Notes: generated by a model from the letters alone, not told the origin. Counted from the first letter of the stretch, positions 15,416-24,313 are shown. The stretch is DNA of 64,000 bases from Amycolatopsis sp. CA-128772 (GCF_002904295.1 NZ_PPHG01000080.1:124001-188000); one strand, 5' to 3'. Numbers and translations: made by a program.

Positions 15416-16624
15416 TCACGCCCGGGCGGCGGCGACCTCTTCGGCCTGCCGGAACGCGGTGGGGGAGAGCGTGATCCAGACCAGCACCGCGCTGACCGCC
15501 TGGACGGCCGCCGCCATCACCCAGACGGCGCGCAGGCCCCAGTGCGCCGCGACCAGGCCGCCGGCCAGCGCGCCCAGCGGCGTCAGGCCCCAGGCGAGGG
15601 CCCGGTGGCTGGTGAGCACCCGGCCCAGCAGCGGCGCCGGCGTGAAGCGCTGGCGGCTGGACTGCGAGCAGACGTTCCAGATCAGCACCGTCGCCGTCAG
15701 GGACACCAGCACGAGACCCACCAGCGGCGGCCACGGCGGGACGAAGGCGATCAGCAGCTCCGTCACCACGCCGAAGCTCTGCGCGAACCGCATCGACCAC
15801 GAATAGCCGAGCCGGTCCACCACCTTCTGCACCACGAACGACGACGCGATCCAGCCGACGGCGAGGCAGGCGAGCAACATGCCGTAGCCGAACGGCCCGA
15901 CGTGCAGGACCTGCGTCGCGTAGAGCACGAACATCGCGTTGCCGGCGCTCGCGGCGAACGAGCCGAGCGCGACGTTGATCGTGATCGAGCGCAGCAGCGG
16001 CGTCCGCACCAGGTGCCGCAGGCCGCCGGAGAGGTCCCGCAGCGGGTGGGTCGTCGCGGCCACGACCGACTCCGACGGGATCCGGCGGGCCAGCGCGAGC
16101 GCGACCAGCGCGCAGGCCACGGCCAGCCAGGCGGGTGCCCCGGCGCTCACCGCGATCAGGAACCCGGTCAGCGGCGGCACGACGAACCGCACGACGCCCT
16201 GGTCGATCACCGTGAGCCGCGCGTTGGCGTGGGCGAGCTGCCCGGGTCCGACGAGTTCCGGCACGAGCGCGCCGCTGGCCCCGTCCCCGAGCACCCGCGC
16301 CGAGGTGATGACGAAGGCGACGACCAGCAGGACGGGCAGGCTGAGCAGGTGGGCCGAGGCCACGGCGGCCAGCACGACGCCGGCCCCGGCGAGCACGGCG
16401 TAGGCCCCGGCGAGCACGGCGGTCCGGCGCACCCGGTCGATGAGCACCCCGGCGAACAGGGAGAGCAGCAGCCACGGAGCTTCCCCGACGACGTTGATCA
16501 GCGAGACCTCGCGCGGATCGGTGGTGACGGAGACGGCGAGCAGCGGAAGGGCGGCCAGGAGAAGACCTTCGGCGGCCGAACCGGACACCGCGACGGCCTG
16601 CAGCCGCACCCACCTGGACGCCAT
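15416..16624 (-). CDS. MFS transporter, EntS/MFS_3-like
   Basis: 402 residues from ATG 16624 (upstream in-frame Met codons give a non-membrane extension that looks spurious). About 12 membrane helices are visible; the loop GVLIDRVRRTAVLAG after helix 2 is the motif A equivalent. The MFS_3 group includes siderophore and macrolide exporters, so efflux is more likely than uptake. It stands alone, ends at a bidirectional terminator, and has no regulator directly beside it except the LacI gene 330 bases upstream on the same strand. Confidence 0.85.
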   Translation of the reverse strand: MASRWVRLQAVAVSGSAAEGLLLAALPLLAVSVTTDPREVSLINVVGEAPWLLLSLFAGVLIDRVRRTAVLAGAYAVLAGAGVVLAAVASAHLLSLPVLLVVAFVITSARVLGDGASGALVPELVGPGQLAHANARLTVIDQGVVRFVVPPLTGFLIAVSAGAPAWLAVACALVALALARRIPSESVVAATTHPLRDLSGGLRHLVRTPLLRSITINVALGSFAASAGNAMFVLYATQVLHVGPFGYGMLLACLAVGWIASSFVVQKVVDRLGYSWSMRFAQSFGVVTELLIAFVPPWPPLVGLVLVSLTATVLIWNVCSQSSRQRFTPAPLLGRVLTSHRALAWGLTPLGALAGGLVAAHWGLRAVWVMAAAVQAVSAVLVWITLSPTAFRQAEEVAAARA

Positions 16625-16744
16625 GATCCCGAGCTTGCCGAACCGATCGGTGGATTCCAACCGATTAACCGGGGAGTCCGGGGTGATACTGCCGACTTCG
16701 CGCCACGAGCCGCCGGTCGGCGATGTACGCCTACAACGGCGGAA

Positions 16745-16949
16745 AGAGCCAGGCGAGCGCCGGGTGCCCCAGGCGGTGGCCGGGGACAAGCCGGTCGCCG
16801 GGGCGAACTTCGGGCTCAGCAACGGGATGGGGTTCTGCGTGCGGACCTCCGGCGGCCGGGTCGGCTGGGTCCGGTGCAACGACCTGCACTCCTCCGGCGA
16901 CCACACCGGGTACGTCGTCCTGGACTACCGCCTGTTCGCCGGGACCTGA
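16745..16949 (+). pseudogene. Possible gene remnant
   Basis: The plus strand between the MFS start and the LacI stop reads as a protein-like C-terminus (KPVAGANFGLSNGMGFCVRT, later VGWVRCNDLHSSGDHTGYVV, ending DYRLFAGT), with two Cys and a compact beta-like pattern. A plausible start (MYAYNGGKSQ at 16723) is in a different frame, which suggests a frameshift. No ribosome site is seen. I do not recognise a family, and a shadow reading cannot be excluded. Confidence 0.35.
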
Positions 16950-16953
16950 GCCG

Positions 16954-17949
16954 TCAGCGGCGCACCCGGGTCGACTCGCGCACCACCAGCTCCGGGGTGA
17001 ACACCACGGCCTGCCGTTCCGGTTTCGGGTCCGACGTCTCGGCCAGCAGCAGCTCCGCCGCCGTGCGGCCCAGGCGGCGCGCCGGCTGGCGGACCGACGT
17101 CAGCGGGACCGCCGCCGCGCCCGCGAACTCGATGTCGTCGTAACCCACGATCGCCATCTCCTCCGGGACGCGGACGCCCGCGCCGACCATCGCCTGCAGC
17201 ACCCCGAGCGCCAGCAGGTCGTTCGCGCAGAACACCGCCGTCGGGCGCGGGCTCATGCCGAGCAGGCGCGCGCCGGCGTCGCGGCCGGACGTCACGTCGA
17301 GGCCGATCGCCTCCAGGACCGTCAGTTCCGCCGGCGAGCCGGCCATCGCCGTGCGGAGGCCCTGCTCGCGGTCGCGGCACTGGGTGAGGAAGGCGGGGCC
17401 GTTGACGAACGCGATCCGCCGGTGGCCGGTCTCCAGGAGGTGGCGCCCGGCGAGGGCGCCGCCGGCGACGTCGTCCACCGAAACCGAACTCGCCTCCGAG
17501 GCCGGGACCTTGCGGTCGACGAAGACGTACGGCGTGCCGGTGCGCCGGAACGTCCGCAGCGCCTCGCCGGAGGTCGCCACCGGGCTCAGCAGCACCCCGC
17601 GGACCCGCTGCTCGGCGAACATCGCGAGGTACGACGCCTCCAGCTCGGAGCGCTGGCCGCTGTTGCCGGTGATGACGTTGAGGCCCTCGGCGTGCGCGGC
17701 CTGCTCGGCACCGCGGGCGACGTCGACGAAGAACGGGTTGCCGAGATCGAGCACGAGCAGCCCGAGCACGCGGCTGCGTCCCGCGCGCAGCTGCCGAGCC
17801 GACTCGTCACGGACGTAGCCGAGCTCCTCGATCACCGACAGCACCCGGCTGCGGGTGGCCGCCGCGACGACGTGCGGCCGGTTGACCACGTTGGACACCG
17901 TGCCGATCGAGACGCCGGCCCGCTTCGCGACGTCCTTGATGCCGACCAC
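16954..17949 (-). CDS. LacI-family transcriptional regulator
   Basis: 331 residues from GTG 17949, behind GAGGGGG. The N-terminal HTH and hinge are textbook (IKDVAKRAGVSIGTVSNVVN, then LRAGRSRVLGLLV), followed by a periplasmic-binding-like sugar domain. A perfect CTGAAACGTTTCAG operator sits upstream, so it is autoregulated. No sugar operon is adjacent: the neighbour on one side is an MFS gene and on the other a PycTM-like membrane protein. Its main targets may lie elsewhere. Confidence 0.92.
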   Translation of the reverse strand: MVGIKDVAKRAGVSIGTVSNVVNRPHVVAAATRSRVLSVIEELGYVRDESARQLRAGRSRVLGLLVLDLGNPFFVDVARGAEQAAHAEGLNVITGNSGQRSELEASYLAMFAEQRVRGVLLSPVATSGEALRTFRRTGTPYVFVDRKVPASEASSVSVDDVAGGALAGRHLLETGHRRIAFVNGPAFLTQCRDREQGLRTAMAGSPAELTVLEAIGLDVTSGRDAGARLLGMSPRPTAVFCANDLLALGVLQAMVGAGVRVPEEMAIVGYDDIEFAGAAAVPLTSVRQPARRLGRTAAELLLAETSDPKPERQAVVFTPELVVRESTRVRR

Positions 17950-17987
17950 CGAACCCCCTCGCTGCGAAGACGTGAGCGTATCATGAT

Positions 17988-18001
17988 CTGAAACGTTTCA
18001 G
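17988..18001. promoter_or_regulatory. LacI-family operator
   Basis: Perfect 14-bp palindrome CTGAAACGTTTCAG, the classical LacI/GalR core (AAACGTTT), 39 bases upstream of the LacI start and 138 bases upstream of the divergent PycTM-like gene. Confidence 0.85.
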
Positions 18002-18138
18002 GCGTCCGGTGCCGCCCCCGGAATCTGCCGCACGGTGGGCCGTCGGCCGCCGTCCGGGGCCCGTCGGTGAACCCGTCGTCCGATGGGGTGCCGGTGGCCG
18101 ATCCGCGCCAATCTGGGGGTGGGAGAGGGGAGGCGGGG

Positions 18139-18669
18139 ATGAGCCCGAAAGCGGTGAAACGCGCGTCGGCGGCGGAGACCGGGCTGGTGCGGGAGCTGGA
18201 CACCGCGTTGAGCACCGTGACGTCGTTCCAGGGCGCGGTGCAGCACGCGGACGACAAGGTGCGCACCGTGGTCGCGGTGCAGAGCACGATCACCGCGCTC
18301 GTCGCCGCGCAGCTGGCCTTCCTGCCGGCGGCCCAGCCGGCGGCGGGGCTGCGGGCCGCCGTGTTCGCGATCTTGGCCTGCTTCGTCGCCGGCTACGGCT
18401 ATTCGGCGTACCAGCTGGTCCAGGCCCTGCGGCCGCGGACCGAACGGCTGACGGTGCCCAACCGGTTCGCCTTTCCGACCGTCGCGAGCGGGGCCGTCAC
18501 GACCGCGCCCGTCCCGGTGCGCCGGCAGTGCGCCGAGGCGCACCAGCTGTCGAGGCTGCTGGCGGATCTGGCCATGGTCAAGCACCGCCACGTCCGGCGG
18601 GCCCTGGCCGGCACCGGGGTGCTGTTCGTCTGCGGCCCGCTGCTGCTCGTGGTCACCGCGCTCGCGTGA
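18139..18669 (+). CDS. Pycsar-effector-like (PycTM) membrane protein
   Basis: 176 residues from ATG 18139, after GAGAGGGGAGG. Helix 1 (about 46-66) follows a soluble N-terminus with the A-D-x-K motif (HADDKVRTVVAVQSTITALV), helix 2 is at about 72-94, then LRPR, a loop with NRFAFPTVASG, a cytoplasmic helix AEAHQLSRLLADLAMVKHRH and a third helix at the C-terminus. This order and these motifs match the PycTM family of pyrimidine-cyclase (Pycsar) phage defence, whose effectors disrupt the membrane on sensing cCMP or cUMP. No PycC cyclase is adjacent; a cyclic-nucleotide-binding Crp/Fnr gene is, convergent with a 3-base gap. Many actinobacterial PycTM proteins are orphans of unknown role. Confidence 0.62.
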   Translation: MSPKAVKRASAAETGLVRELDTALSTVTSFQGAVQHADDKVRTVVAVQSTITALVAAQLAFLPAAQPAAGLRAAVFAILACFVAGYGYSAYQLVQALRPRTERLTVPNRFAFPTVASGAVTTAPVPVRRQCAEAHQLSRLLADLAMVKHRHVRRALAGTGVLFVCGPLLLVVTALA

Positions 18670-18672
18670 GGG

Positions 18673-19359
18673 TCAGCCGTCGGCGACGGCCTCCAGCCGG
18701 GCGCGGTCGACGACGGTGATCCGCCGGTAGCCGGTGCCGACGACGCCCGCGTGCCGGAACCCGGCGAGCGCGCGGTGGACCGTCGGCTCGGCGGCGCCGA
18801 CGAGCGCGGCGAGCTCCGGCTGGGTGAGGTCCACCCCGATCTCGACCCCGCCGCGGCCCGGCGTGCCGTACGCCGCGGCGAGTTCCAGGAGCACCCGCGC
18901 CAGCCGGATCCGCACTTCGCGGCTGCCGAAGTCGACGCGCCGCCGGGTGGCCCAGCGCAGCTTGCCGGCCACGCTGCTGCCGACCGCGAGCGCCACGTCG
19001 GCGTGCCCGGCGAGGAAGCGGTGGAATTCGGGCTGGGAGACGAGCCGGGCGCGGACCCGGCCGGCGCAGGTGACCGTCGCGACCCGGGGCTGCCCGTCCA
19101 TGCTCGCGAGCTCGCCGATCAGCTCGCCGGCGGTGCGGATGGCGAGCAGCGCCAGGTGGCCTTCGGGCGTCGTGGCCGTCACCTTTACGAACCCGGTCAC
19201 GAGCACGAAGGCGTGCGCGGTCGTTTCGCCTTCCCGCAGCAGCACCCGGCCCGGGGCGTACTCGCGCAGGGTGCCCAGGCCGAGCAGGCCGGCCCGCGAC
19301 GTTTCGGGCAGCTTCGCCAGGAAGCTGCCCGGAGGAAAGTCCCCGGTCAGGCTGCTCAC
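18673..19359 (-). CDS. Crp/Fnr-family regulator with intact cyclic-nucleotide pocket
   Basis: 228 residues: cNMP-binding beta-roll (about 15-120), dimer helix, winged HTH (about 178-200, LTQPELAALVGAAEPTVHRA). The phosphate-binding cassette reads IGELASMDGQPRVATV, with Gly82-Glu83 and Arg92 as in cAMP-binding Crp, so real nucleotide binding is plausible. No Fe-S Cys cluster is present, which argues against an Fnr-type sensor. It converges on the PycTM-like gene with 3 bases between stops. The first ATG at 19359 is used. Confidence 0.88.
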   Translation of the reverse strand: MSSLTGDFPPGSFLAKLPETSRAGLLGLGTLREYAPGRVLLREGETTAHAFVLVTGFVKVTATTPEGHLALLAIRTAGELIGELASMDGQPRVATVTCAGRVRARLVSQPEFHRFLAGHADVALAVGSSVAGKLRWATRRRVDFGSREVRIRLARVLLELAAAYGTPGRGGVEIGVDLTQPELAALVGAAEPTVHRALAGFRHAGVVGTGYRRITVVDRARLEAVADG

Positions 19360-19483
19360 GGCCGTCCTCCCTCACCCGCCGTGCATGCTACGGACCGGCG
19401 TGGCCGCCGACCAAGGCGTGACCGGGCTTTGTCCCGTTGATGTCCAGCCGTTCGTCGGGGCGGGGCCGGGATAGGGTCGGCCG

Positions 19484-21145
19484 GTGCGGAGACGACTGGT
19501 GTTGATCGGTGCGGTCCTGTCCCTGCTGCTCCTCCCCGGCGTCGTCGTGGCTTCGCCGGTCGTCGAGGGCGACACCGACGACCCGGTGACCGCCGCGCCC
19601 CCTGTCTCGCGGCCGGACACCCCGCACTGCACCGTGACGCTCGCCGACGCCTTCCGCTCCAACGCCGCCGACGGCACCCCGCAGTACTACAAAGGCACGC
19701 TGACGCCGCCGAAAGCCTGCCCGGGGCCGTGGGCGAAGGTCGTCATGGACCAGACCGTGACGGTGCAGGGACGCCAGTACGACCGGATCGGCGACCTGCG
19801 GATCGGCGGCACCGAGGTCTGGTGGGGCACGACCGAGGAGCCCAGCGGCGAGGGCCGCCGCCCGATCACCTACCACTTCGCCAAGGACCTGACCCCGTAC
19901 AGCGCGCTGCTGCGCACCCCGCAGCCGTTCCACGGTGGCATCGAAAACTACAACTCGGCGGTCTACACCGGCGTCTACGCGCAGACCGTGACGCTGACCT
20001 ACTACCAGGCGGACCGCAAGCACCCCGCGGCCGCGGCCCCCGACCACGTCGCCGGCTTCGGGCACGCCGACGCGACCCCCGCCGCGCCCACCGTGCACTT
20101 CACCGCGCAGGGCCTGCCGCGCAACATCACCCGCGCCTACCTCGAGGTCACGCTCGAAGGCCACGCCTGCGACGAGCAGTGGTTCGACGACGTCCCCGAC
20201 GCCGTCGCGGCGAAGTACCCGGCGGCCGGCCTCTGCGGGAAGGGCCCGTACCGCGAGGCGAACTTCGCGATCGACGGGGTTTCCGCCGGGAGCGCGGTCA
20301 CCTTCCCGCACATCTACTCCGGCGGGATCGTGCCGCAGCTGTGGCGGCCGGTCGTCGCGATCGACACCTTCAGCCTGCACGCCGAAACCTACGACGTGAC
20401 GCCGTTCGCGGGCCGGCTCGTCGACGGTGGCACCCATGACCTCTCCTTCTCCTTCCCGGACATCGGCGGCGAATTCACCGTCGTCCCGACGCTCCTGCTC
20501 TACACCGACAAAAACGCCGCGCGGACGTCCGGCGCCCTCACCCAGGGCGATGTCGCGGCAGTGCCGGTGCGGCGGACGGCGGTGAAGGACATCTCCGGCG
20601 GCGTCAACGTGACGGTCACCGCGAAGCGCCACGACGTCACGGCCGGATACGTCGACACCTCCGCCGGCCGCGTGTACACCCGCGTCGAGCGCACCCGCGA
20701 CTACCGCAACAGCGACGACGTCACCGGCGGCGGCTTCACCCAGCACGTCGTGCAGGCCGACTCCGGGCAGCAAACCTCGGTGTCCACAGTGGACGGCCGG
20801 GTGCGGTCGGCGGACCGGCACACCTGGTCCTACCCGCTGACGACCGACGCGACGGCGGCCATCACCGACGACCAGAACCTGCGCATCTCGGGCTCGGTGG
20901 ACATGACCAAGACCCTCGCCGACCTGACCGGCGACGGCCGGACCTGGCGCCCGGTGCGCGCGTCGCGCGAGTGGCTGGCCTCCTCCGGCGTGCTGGCCCG
21001 CACGAACGGCGTCAACACCGAAGCCGACGGGCGCTCGAAGACGCTGTTCACCGGCACCGACGACCTGGGCCGGCCGTACTTGCACTATGTCGCCGGTGAA
21101 CACGGGCTGATCACCGAGAACCGGATTGTCGGTGGCCGCGGATAG
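19484..21145 (+). CDS. Secreted peptide-N-glycosidase A-like amidase
   Basis: 553 residues from GTG 19484, with a Sec signal peptide (about 1-24). Residues about 60-350 match the PNGase A family: VTLEGHACDEQWFDD, GPYREANFAIDGVSAG, then FPHIYSGGIVPQLWRPVVAI and YDVTPFAG, all hallmarks of plant peptide-N4-(N-acetyl-beta-glucosaminyl)asparagine amidase A. These enzymes free N-glycans from glycopeptides. The C-terminal third is beta-rich and less conserved. Bacterial members are found mainly in soil actinomycetes and acidobacteria; a role in scavenging plant or fungal glycoproteins is inferred. It is monocistronic or leads into the methyltransferase 10 bases later. Confidence 0.8.
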   Translation: MRRRLVLIGAVLSLLLLPGVVVASPVVEGDTDDPVTAAPPVSRPDTPHCTVTLADAFRSNAADGTPQYYKGTLTPPKACPGPWAKVVMDQTVTVQGRQYDRIGDLRIGGTEVWWGTTEEPSGEGRRPITYHFAKDLTPYSALLRTPQPFHGGIENYNSAVYTGVYAQTVTLTYYQADRKHPAAAAPDHVAGFGHADATPAAPTVHFTAQGLPRNITRAYLEVTLEGHACDEQWFDDVPDAVAAKYPAAGLCGKGPYREANFAIDGVSAGSAVTFPHIYSGGIVPQLWRPVVAIDTFSLHAETYDVTPFAGRLVDGGTHDLSFSFPDIGGEFTVVPTLLLYTDKNAARTSGALTQGDVAAVPVRRTAVKDISGGVNVTVTAKRHDVTAGYVDTSAGRVYTRVERTRDYRNSDDVTGGGFTQHVVQADSGQQTSVSTVDGRVRSADRHTWSYPLTTDATAAITDDQNLRISGSVDMTKTLADLTGDGRTWRPVRASREWLASSGVLARTNGVNTEADGRSKTLFTGTDDLGRPYLHYVAGEHGLITENRIVGGRG

Positions 21146-21155
21146 GGTCCGGCTC

Positions 21156-21800
21156 ATGACCGAACCCGCCTTCGTGACCGAGACCCGGACCGCCTACGAC
21201 ACCGTCGCCGCCTCCTACGCCGAAGAGCTGCGCGATCTGCTGGAGGACAGCCCGTGGGACCGGGCGATGCTGAGCACGTTCGCCGAACTGGTCGGGAAGA
21301 GCGGGCCGGTCGGGGACCTCGGCTGCGGCCCGGGCCGGTTGACCGGGTACCTGGCTTCGCTCGGGCTGGACGTGTTCGGCGTGGACCTCTCGCCCGGCAT
21401 GGTCGAGGTGGCCCGGAAGGCGCACCCCGGGCTGCGCTTCGAGGTCGGTTCGCTGGCCGCCCTCGACCTCGCCGACGGGGGCCTGGCGGGAGCGGTGGCG
21501 TGGTACTCCCTGATCCACACGCCGCCGGCGAACCTGCCGCCGGTGGTGGCGGAGCTGGCGCGGGTGCTGGCGCCGGGCGGGCGGCTGCTGACGGGGTTCC
21601 AGGTCGGCGACGAGCGCCGCCGCATCACGCACGGCTACGGCCACGACGTCGCCTTCGACGCCTACCGGCTGCAGCCGGATTTCGTCGCGGACTCGTGCGT
21701 CGCCGCCGGGCTGGTCGTGGAGGCGCGGCTGGTCCGCGAGCCGCAGGGGCCGTACGAGAAGACGCCGCAGGCGTACCTGCTGGCCCGCAAGCCGGCGTGA
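21156..21800 (+). CDS. Class I SAM-dependent methyltransferase
   Basis: 214 residues from ATG 21156 (an upstream GTG overlaps the PNGase stop). SAM motif I is VGDLGCGPGRLTGYL near 51-65, followed by the acidic VFGVDLSPGM and the motif near VAWYSLIHTPPANLP. This is a methyltransf_11/25-type enzyme on an unknown small molecule. Homologues commonly have the N-terminal RTAYDTVAASYAEEL seen here. It starts 10 bases after the preceding gene and may be co-transcribed with it, although no pathway link is obvious. Confidence 0.85.
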   Translation: MTEPAFVTETRTAYDTVAASYAEELRDLLEDSPWDRAMLSTFAELVGKSGPVGDLGCGPGRLTGYLASLGLDVFGVDLSPGMVEVARKAHPGLRFEVGSLAALDLADGGLAGAVAWYSLIHTPPANLPPVVAELARVLAPGGRLLTGFQVGDERRRITHGYGHDVAFDAYRLQPDFVADSCVAAGLVVEARLVREPQGPYEKTPQAYLLARKPA

Positions 21801-21853
21801 ACCCCGTCTCGCCGGCCGTCACCCGATCGGGCTAGTGCGGTACTGTCGGTCCC

Positions 21854-23131
21854 ATGGGGAGTCTCCGCTCACGGGTCCTGGGCTGGGTCGGCCGACGGTA
21901 CCTCGCCCGGCAGTCGAAGAAGGGCTTTGACCTCGAAAAGATGTCGGCCATCCTGCCCGATTCGGCGCTGCTGCCGCTCAAGCGCGACGGCCTCGACCCG
22001 GTCCCGGCGATGGCCGAGCAGCGGAGCGAGGCGCCGATCGGCAAGCTCGACCTGCCGTTCGGGATGAACGCCTGGCTGGTCACCGGCTACGACGAGGCGA
22101 AGGCCGTCCTCGGCCGGGCGAACGGCTTCTCCAGCGACTTCGGCAACCTGGTCGGCAACGCGGGGGTGACCGCCGACCAGAACCCGGGCGGTCTCGGCTT
22201 CGCCGACCCGCCGGTGCACACGCGGCTGCGCAAGCTGCTCACCCCGGAGTTCACCATGCGCCGGCTGAGCCGGCTGGCCCCGCGGATCGACGCGATCGTC
22301 GCCGAGCAGCTCGACGCGATGGCCAAGGCCGACGGCCCGGTCGACCTGTGGCAGGCGTTCGCGCTGCCGATCCCGTCGCTGACCATCTGCGAGCTGCTCG
22401 GCGTGTCCTACGAGGACCGCGAAGACTTCCAGCGGCTGAGCACCGCCCGGTTCGACCTCTTCGGCGGCGCGGGCGCGTCGCTCGGGGCGATGTCGGAGTC
22501 GCTGACGTACCTGCTCGACATCGTCAAGAAGCAGCGCGAACAGCCCGGCGACGGCCTGCTCGGCATGCTGATCAAGGAACACGGCGACGAGATCGACGAC
22601 CGTGAGCTGGCCGGGCTGGCCGACGGCGTGCTCACCGGCGGCCTGGAGACGACGGCGAGCATGCTGGCCCTCGGCGCGCTGGTGCTGCTGCGCGACGAAA
22701 AGGCGATGGCCGCCGTCCGCGGCGACGACGAATCGGTGCACCGGTTCGTCGAGGAACTGCTGCGCTACCTCACGGTGGTGCAGATGGCGTTCCCCCGGTT
22801 CGCCAAGGAGGACATGGAGATCGGCGGCGCGCGCATCGCCGAGGGCGACATCGTCCTGGTGTCGCTGTCGGCGGCGGACCGCGACCCGAAGCTGGGCCCG
22901 GGCATGGAAACCTTCGACGCGACCCGCGAGCCGACGTCGCACCTGGCGTTCAGCTACGGCATCCACCGCTGCATCGGCGCCGAGCTGGCCCGGATGGAGC
23001 TGCGCACGGCGTACCCGGCCCTGATCCGCCGCTTCCCGAACCTGCGGCTCGCGGTGCCCGCGGACGAGCTTTCGTTCCGCAAGGTGTCCATTGTGTACGG
23101 TCTGGACGAGCTCCCGGTCCTGGTGGACTGA
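21854..23131 (+). CDS. Cytochrome P450
   Basis: 425 residues, normal length for a soluble bacterial CYP. The heme signature FSYGIHRCIG places the thiolate ligand at Cys373; the I-helix proton-relay segment reads GGLETTAS (Glu in place of the common Asp) and the K-helix ExxR is EELLR. It hydroxylates or epoxidises an unknown hydrophobic substrate and needs ferredoxin and reductase, neither of which is adjacent. The N-terminal region of about 30 residues is basic and slightly longer than usual (MGSLRSRVLGWVGRRYLARQ). It is flanked by a decayed DUF1152 gene, so no pathway can be inferred. Confidence 0.93.
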   Translation: MGSLRSRVLGWVGRRYLARQSKKGFDLEKMSAILPDSALLPLKRDGLDPVPAMAEQRSEAPIGKLDLPFGMNAWLVTGYDEAKAVLGRANGFSSDFGNLVGNAGVTADQNPGGLGFADPPVHTRLRKLLTPEFTMRRLSRLAPRIDAIVAEQLDAMAKADGPVDLWQAFALPIPSLTICELLGVSYEDREDFQRLSTARFDLFGGAGASLGAMSESLTYLLDIVKKQREQPGDGLLGMLIKEHGDEIDDRELAGLADGVLTGGLETTASMLALGALVLLRDEKAMAAVRGDDESVHRFVEELLRYLTVVQMAFPRFAKEDMEIGGARIAEGDIVLVSLSAADRDPKLGPGMETFDATREPTSHLAFSYGIHRCIGAELARMELRTAYPALIRRFPNLRLAVPADELSFRKVSIVYGLDELPVLVD

Positions 23132-23583
23132 CCGGGTTCGGTGCGGGATCGACAGCGCGCCCAGGTACCCGCCGGCCCGGTCGAGGGCGGCGAGGTTCTC
23201 CAGCACGTGTGCGTGGCAGACGCCGTGGAAGTGTCGATGCCGAAGCCGAGGCTGACGACGACGCGGTCGACGCCCTCGAGCGCGGCCACCGCGGCGAGGC
23301 CGGCCATGCGAGGGTCCGTTCGGGGAAGTAGCCGTCGTCGCCCGCGCTGCCGGGCCGCACCCGCGCGACGTCCGGCGCGATCCAGTCGTCGAGGTCGAGC
23401 CGGTTCAGGTCGCTGAACGCGAGGTTCGCGAAGTGGACTTCCTTGCCCTGGGCGCGCAGGGCGAAGGCGAGGGGGAGGCCGGCGTAGACGTCGAACCCGC
23501 CGCCCCGGCGACCAGGACCCGGCGGGCCGGCCGCAGCCGGGTGAACAGCGGGGGTTCCGCGAGCGTGAACACCCGGTCATCCC
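23125..23583 (-). pseudogene. Decayed DUF1152-family gene
   Basis: Minus-strand fragments in changing frames: VFTLAEPPLF, then FDVYAGLPLAFALRAQGKEV and FANLAFSDLNRLDLDDW, then GYFPERTLA, then MAGLAAVAALEGVDRVVV with LGFGID, and finally HVLENLAALDRAGGYLGALS. These match successive parts of DUF1152 proteins (normally about 300 residues), but the reading frame shifts at least three times and a middle block is absent. A start and continuous frame are missing, so it is a pseudogene. It fills the 480-base gap between the P450 and the AlkB-like gene. Confidence 0.7.
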
Positions 23584-23614
23584 ACGGGGGAGCGACGGCT
23601 GTCCTCTGTGGATT

Positions 23615-24241
23615 TCAGCGGACCCCGCGCGGCCGGAACTGGATGCTGATCCGCGGCCCGACCGCCCGGTTCGTCTTCGGGATGGCGTGCTCCCACGTGC
23701 GCTGGCACGAGCCGCCCATCACGATGAGGTCGCCGTGGCCGAGGGCGTACCGGTGCGACTCGCCGCCGCCGCGGGGGCGCAGCGCCAGCTGGCGGGCCGC
23801 GCCGACCGAGAGGATCGCGACCATCGTGTCCTCGCTGCTGCCGCGGCCGATCGTGTCGCCGTGCCAGGCGACGCTGTCGCGGCCGTCGCGGTAGTAGCAC
23901 AGGCCCGCCGTGCGGAACGGCTCGCCGAGTTCGCCGGCGTAGTACCCGCTCAGCGCGGCGCGGGCGTCCGCCAGCACGGGGTGGGGCAGCGGCGCCGCTT
24001 CGCGGTAGAAGCACAGCAGGCGCGGGACGTCGACGAGCCGGTCGTACATCCGGCGCCGCTCCGCCTGCCACGGGACGCCGGTGACGAGGTCGGTGAACAC
24101 CTCGTCGGCGCCGTCGAGCCAGCCGGGCTGCACGTCGATCCAGGCGCCGGAGCCGAGCTCGGTCCGGCGCGGGGCCAGGGCGTGCAGCGTGACGGGGCCG
24201 GTCTCGCCGAACAGCGATGCCTGCAGTGCCGGGGTCGTCAT
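23615..24241 (-). CDS. AlkB-family 2-oxoglutarate/Fe(II) dioxygenase
   Basis: 208 residues. The iron facial triad is visible as His127 and Asp129 (AWHGDT) and His185 (WEHAIPK), with the 2-oxoglutarate-binding Arg197 in RISIQFRPR. AlkB-type enzymes remove methyl groups from 1-methyladenine and 3-methylcytosine in DNA or RNA by oxidation, repairing alkylation damage. The N-terminal part supplies the nucleotide lid (ELGSGAWIDVQPGWL). The start at ATG 24241 follows a weak ribosome site. It stands alone, next to a dihydrofolate-reductase-fold gene. Confidence 0.9.
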   Translation of the reverse strand: MTTPALQASLFGETGPVTLHALAPRRTELGSGAWIDVQPGWLDGADEVFTDLVTGVPWQAERRRMYDRLVDVPRLLCFYREAAPLPHPVLADARAALSGYYAGELGEPFRTAGLCYYRDGRDSVAWHGDTIGRGSSEDTMVAILSVGAARQLALRPRGGGESHRYALGHGDLIVMGGSCQRTWEHAIPKTNRAVGPRISIQFRPRGVR

Positions 24242-24313
24242 GACTGCGACCGTACACGATGTTCGAACAGATGTTCTACGTGAAACATCTCGAGCCGGCC
24301 GGACCTGGGCCGA

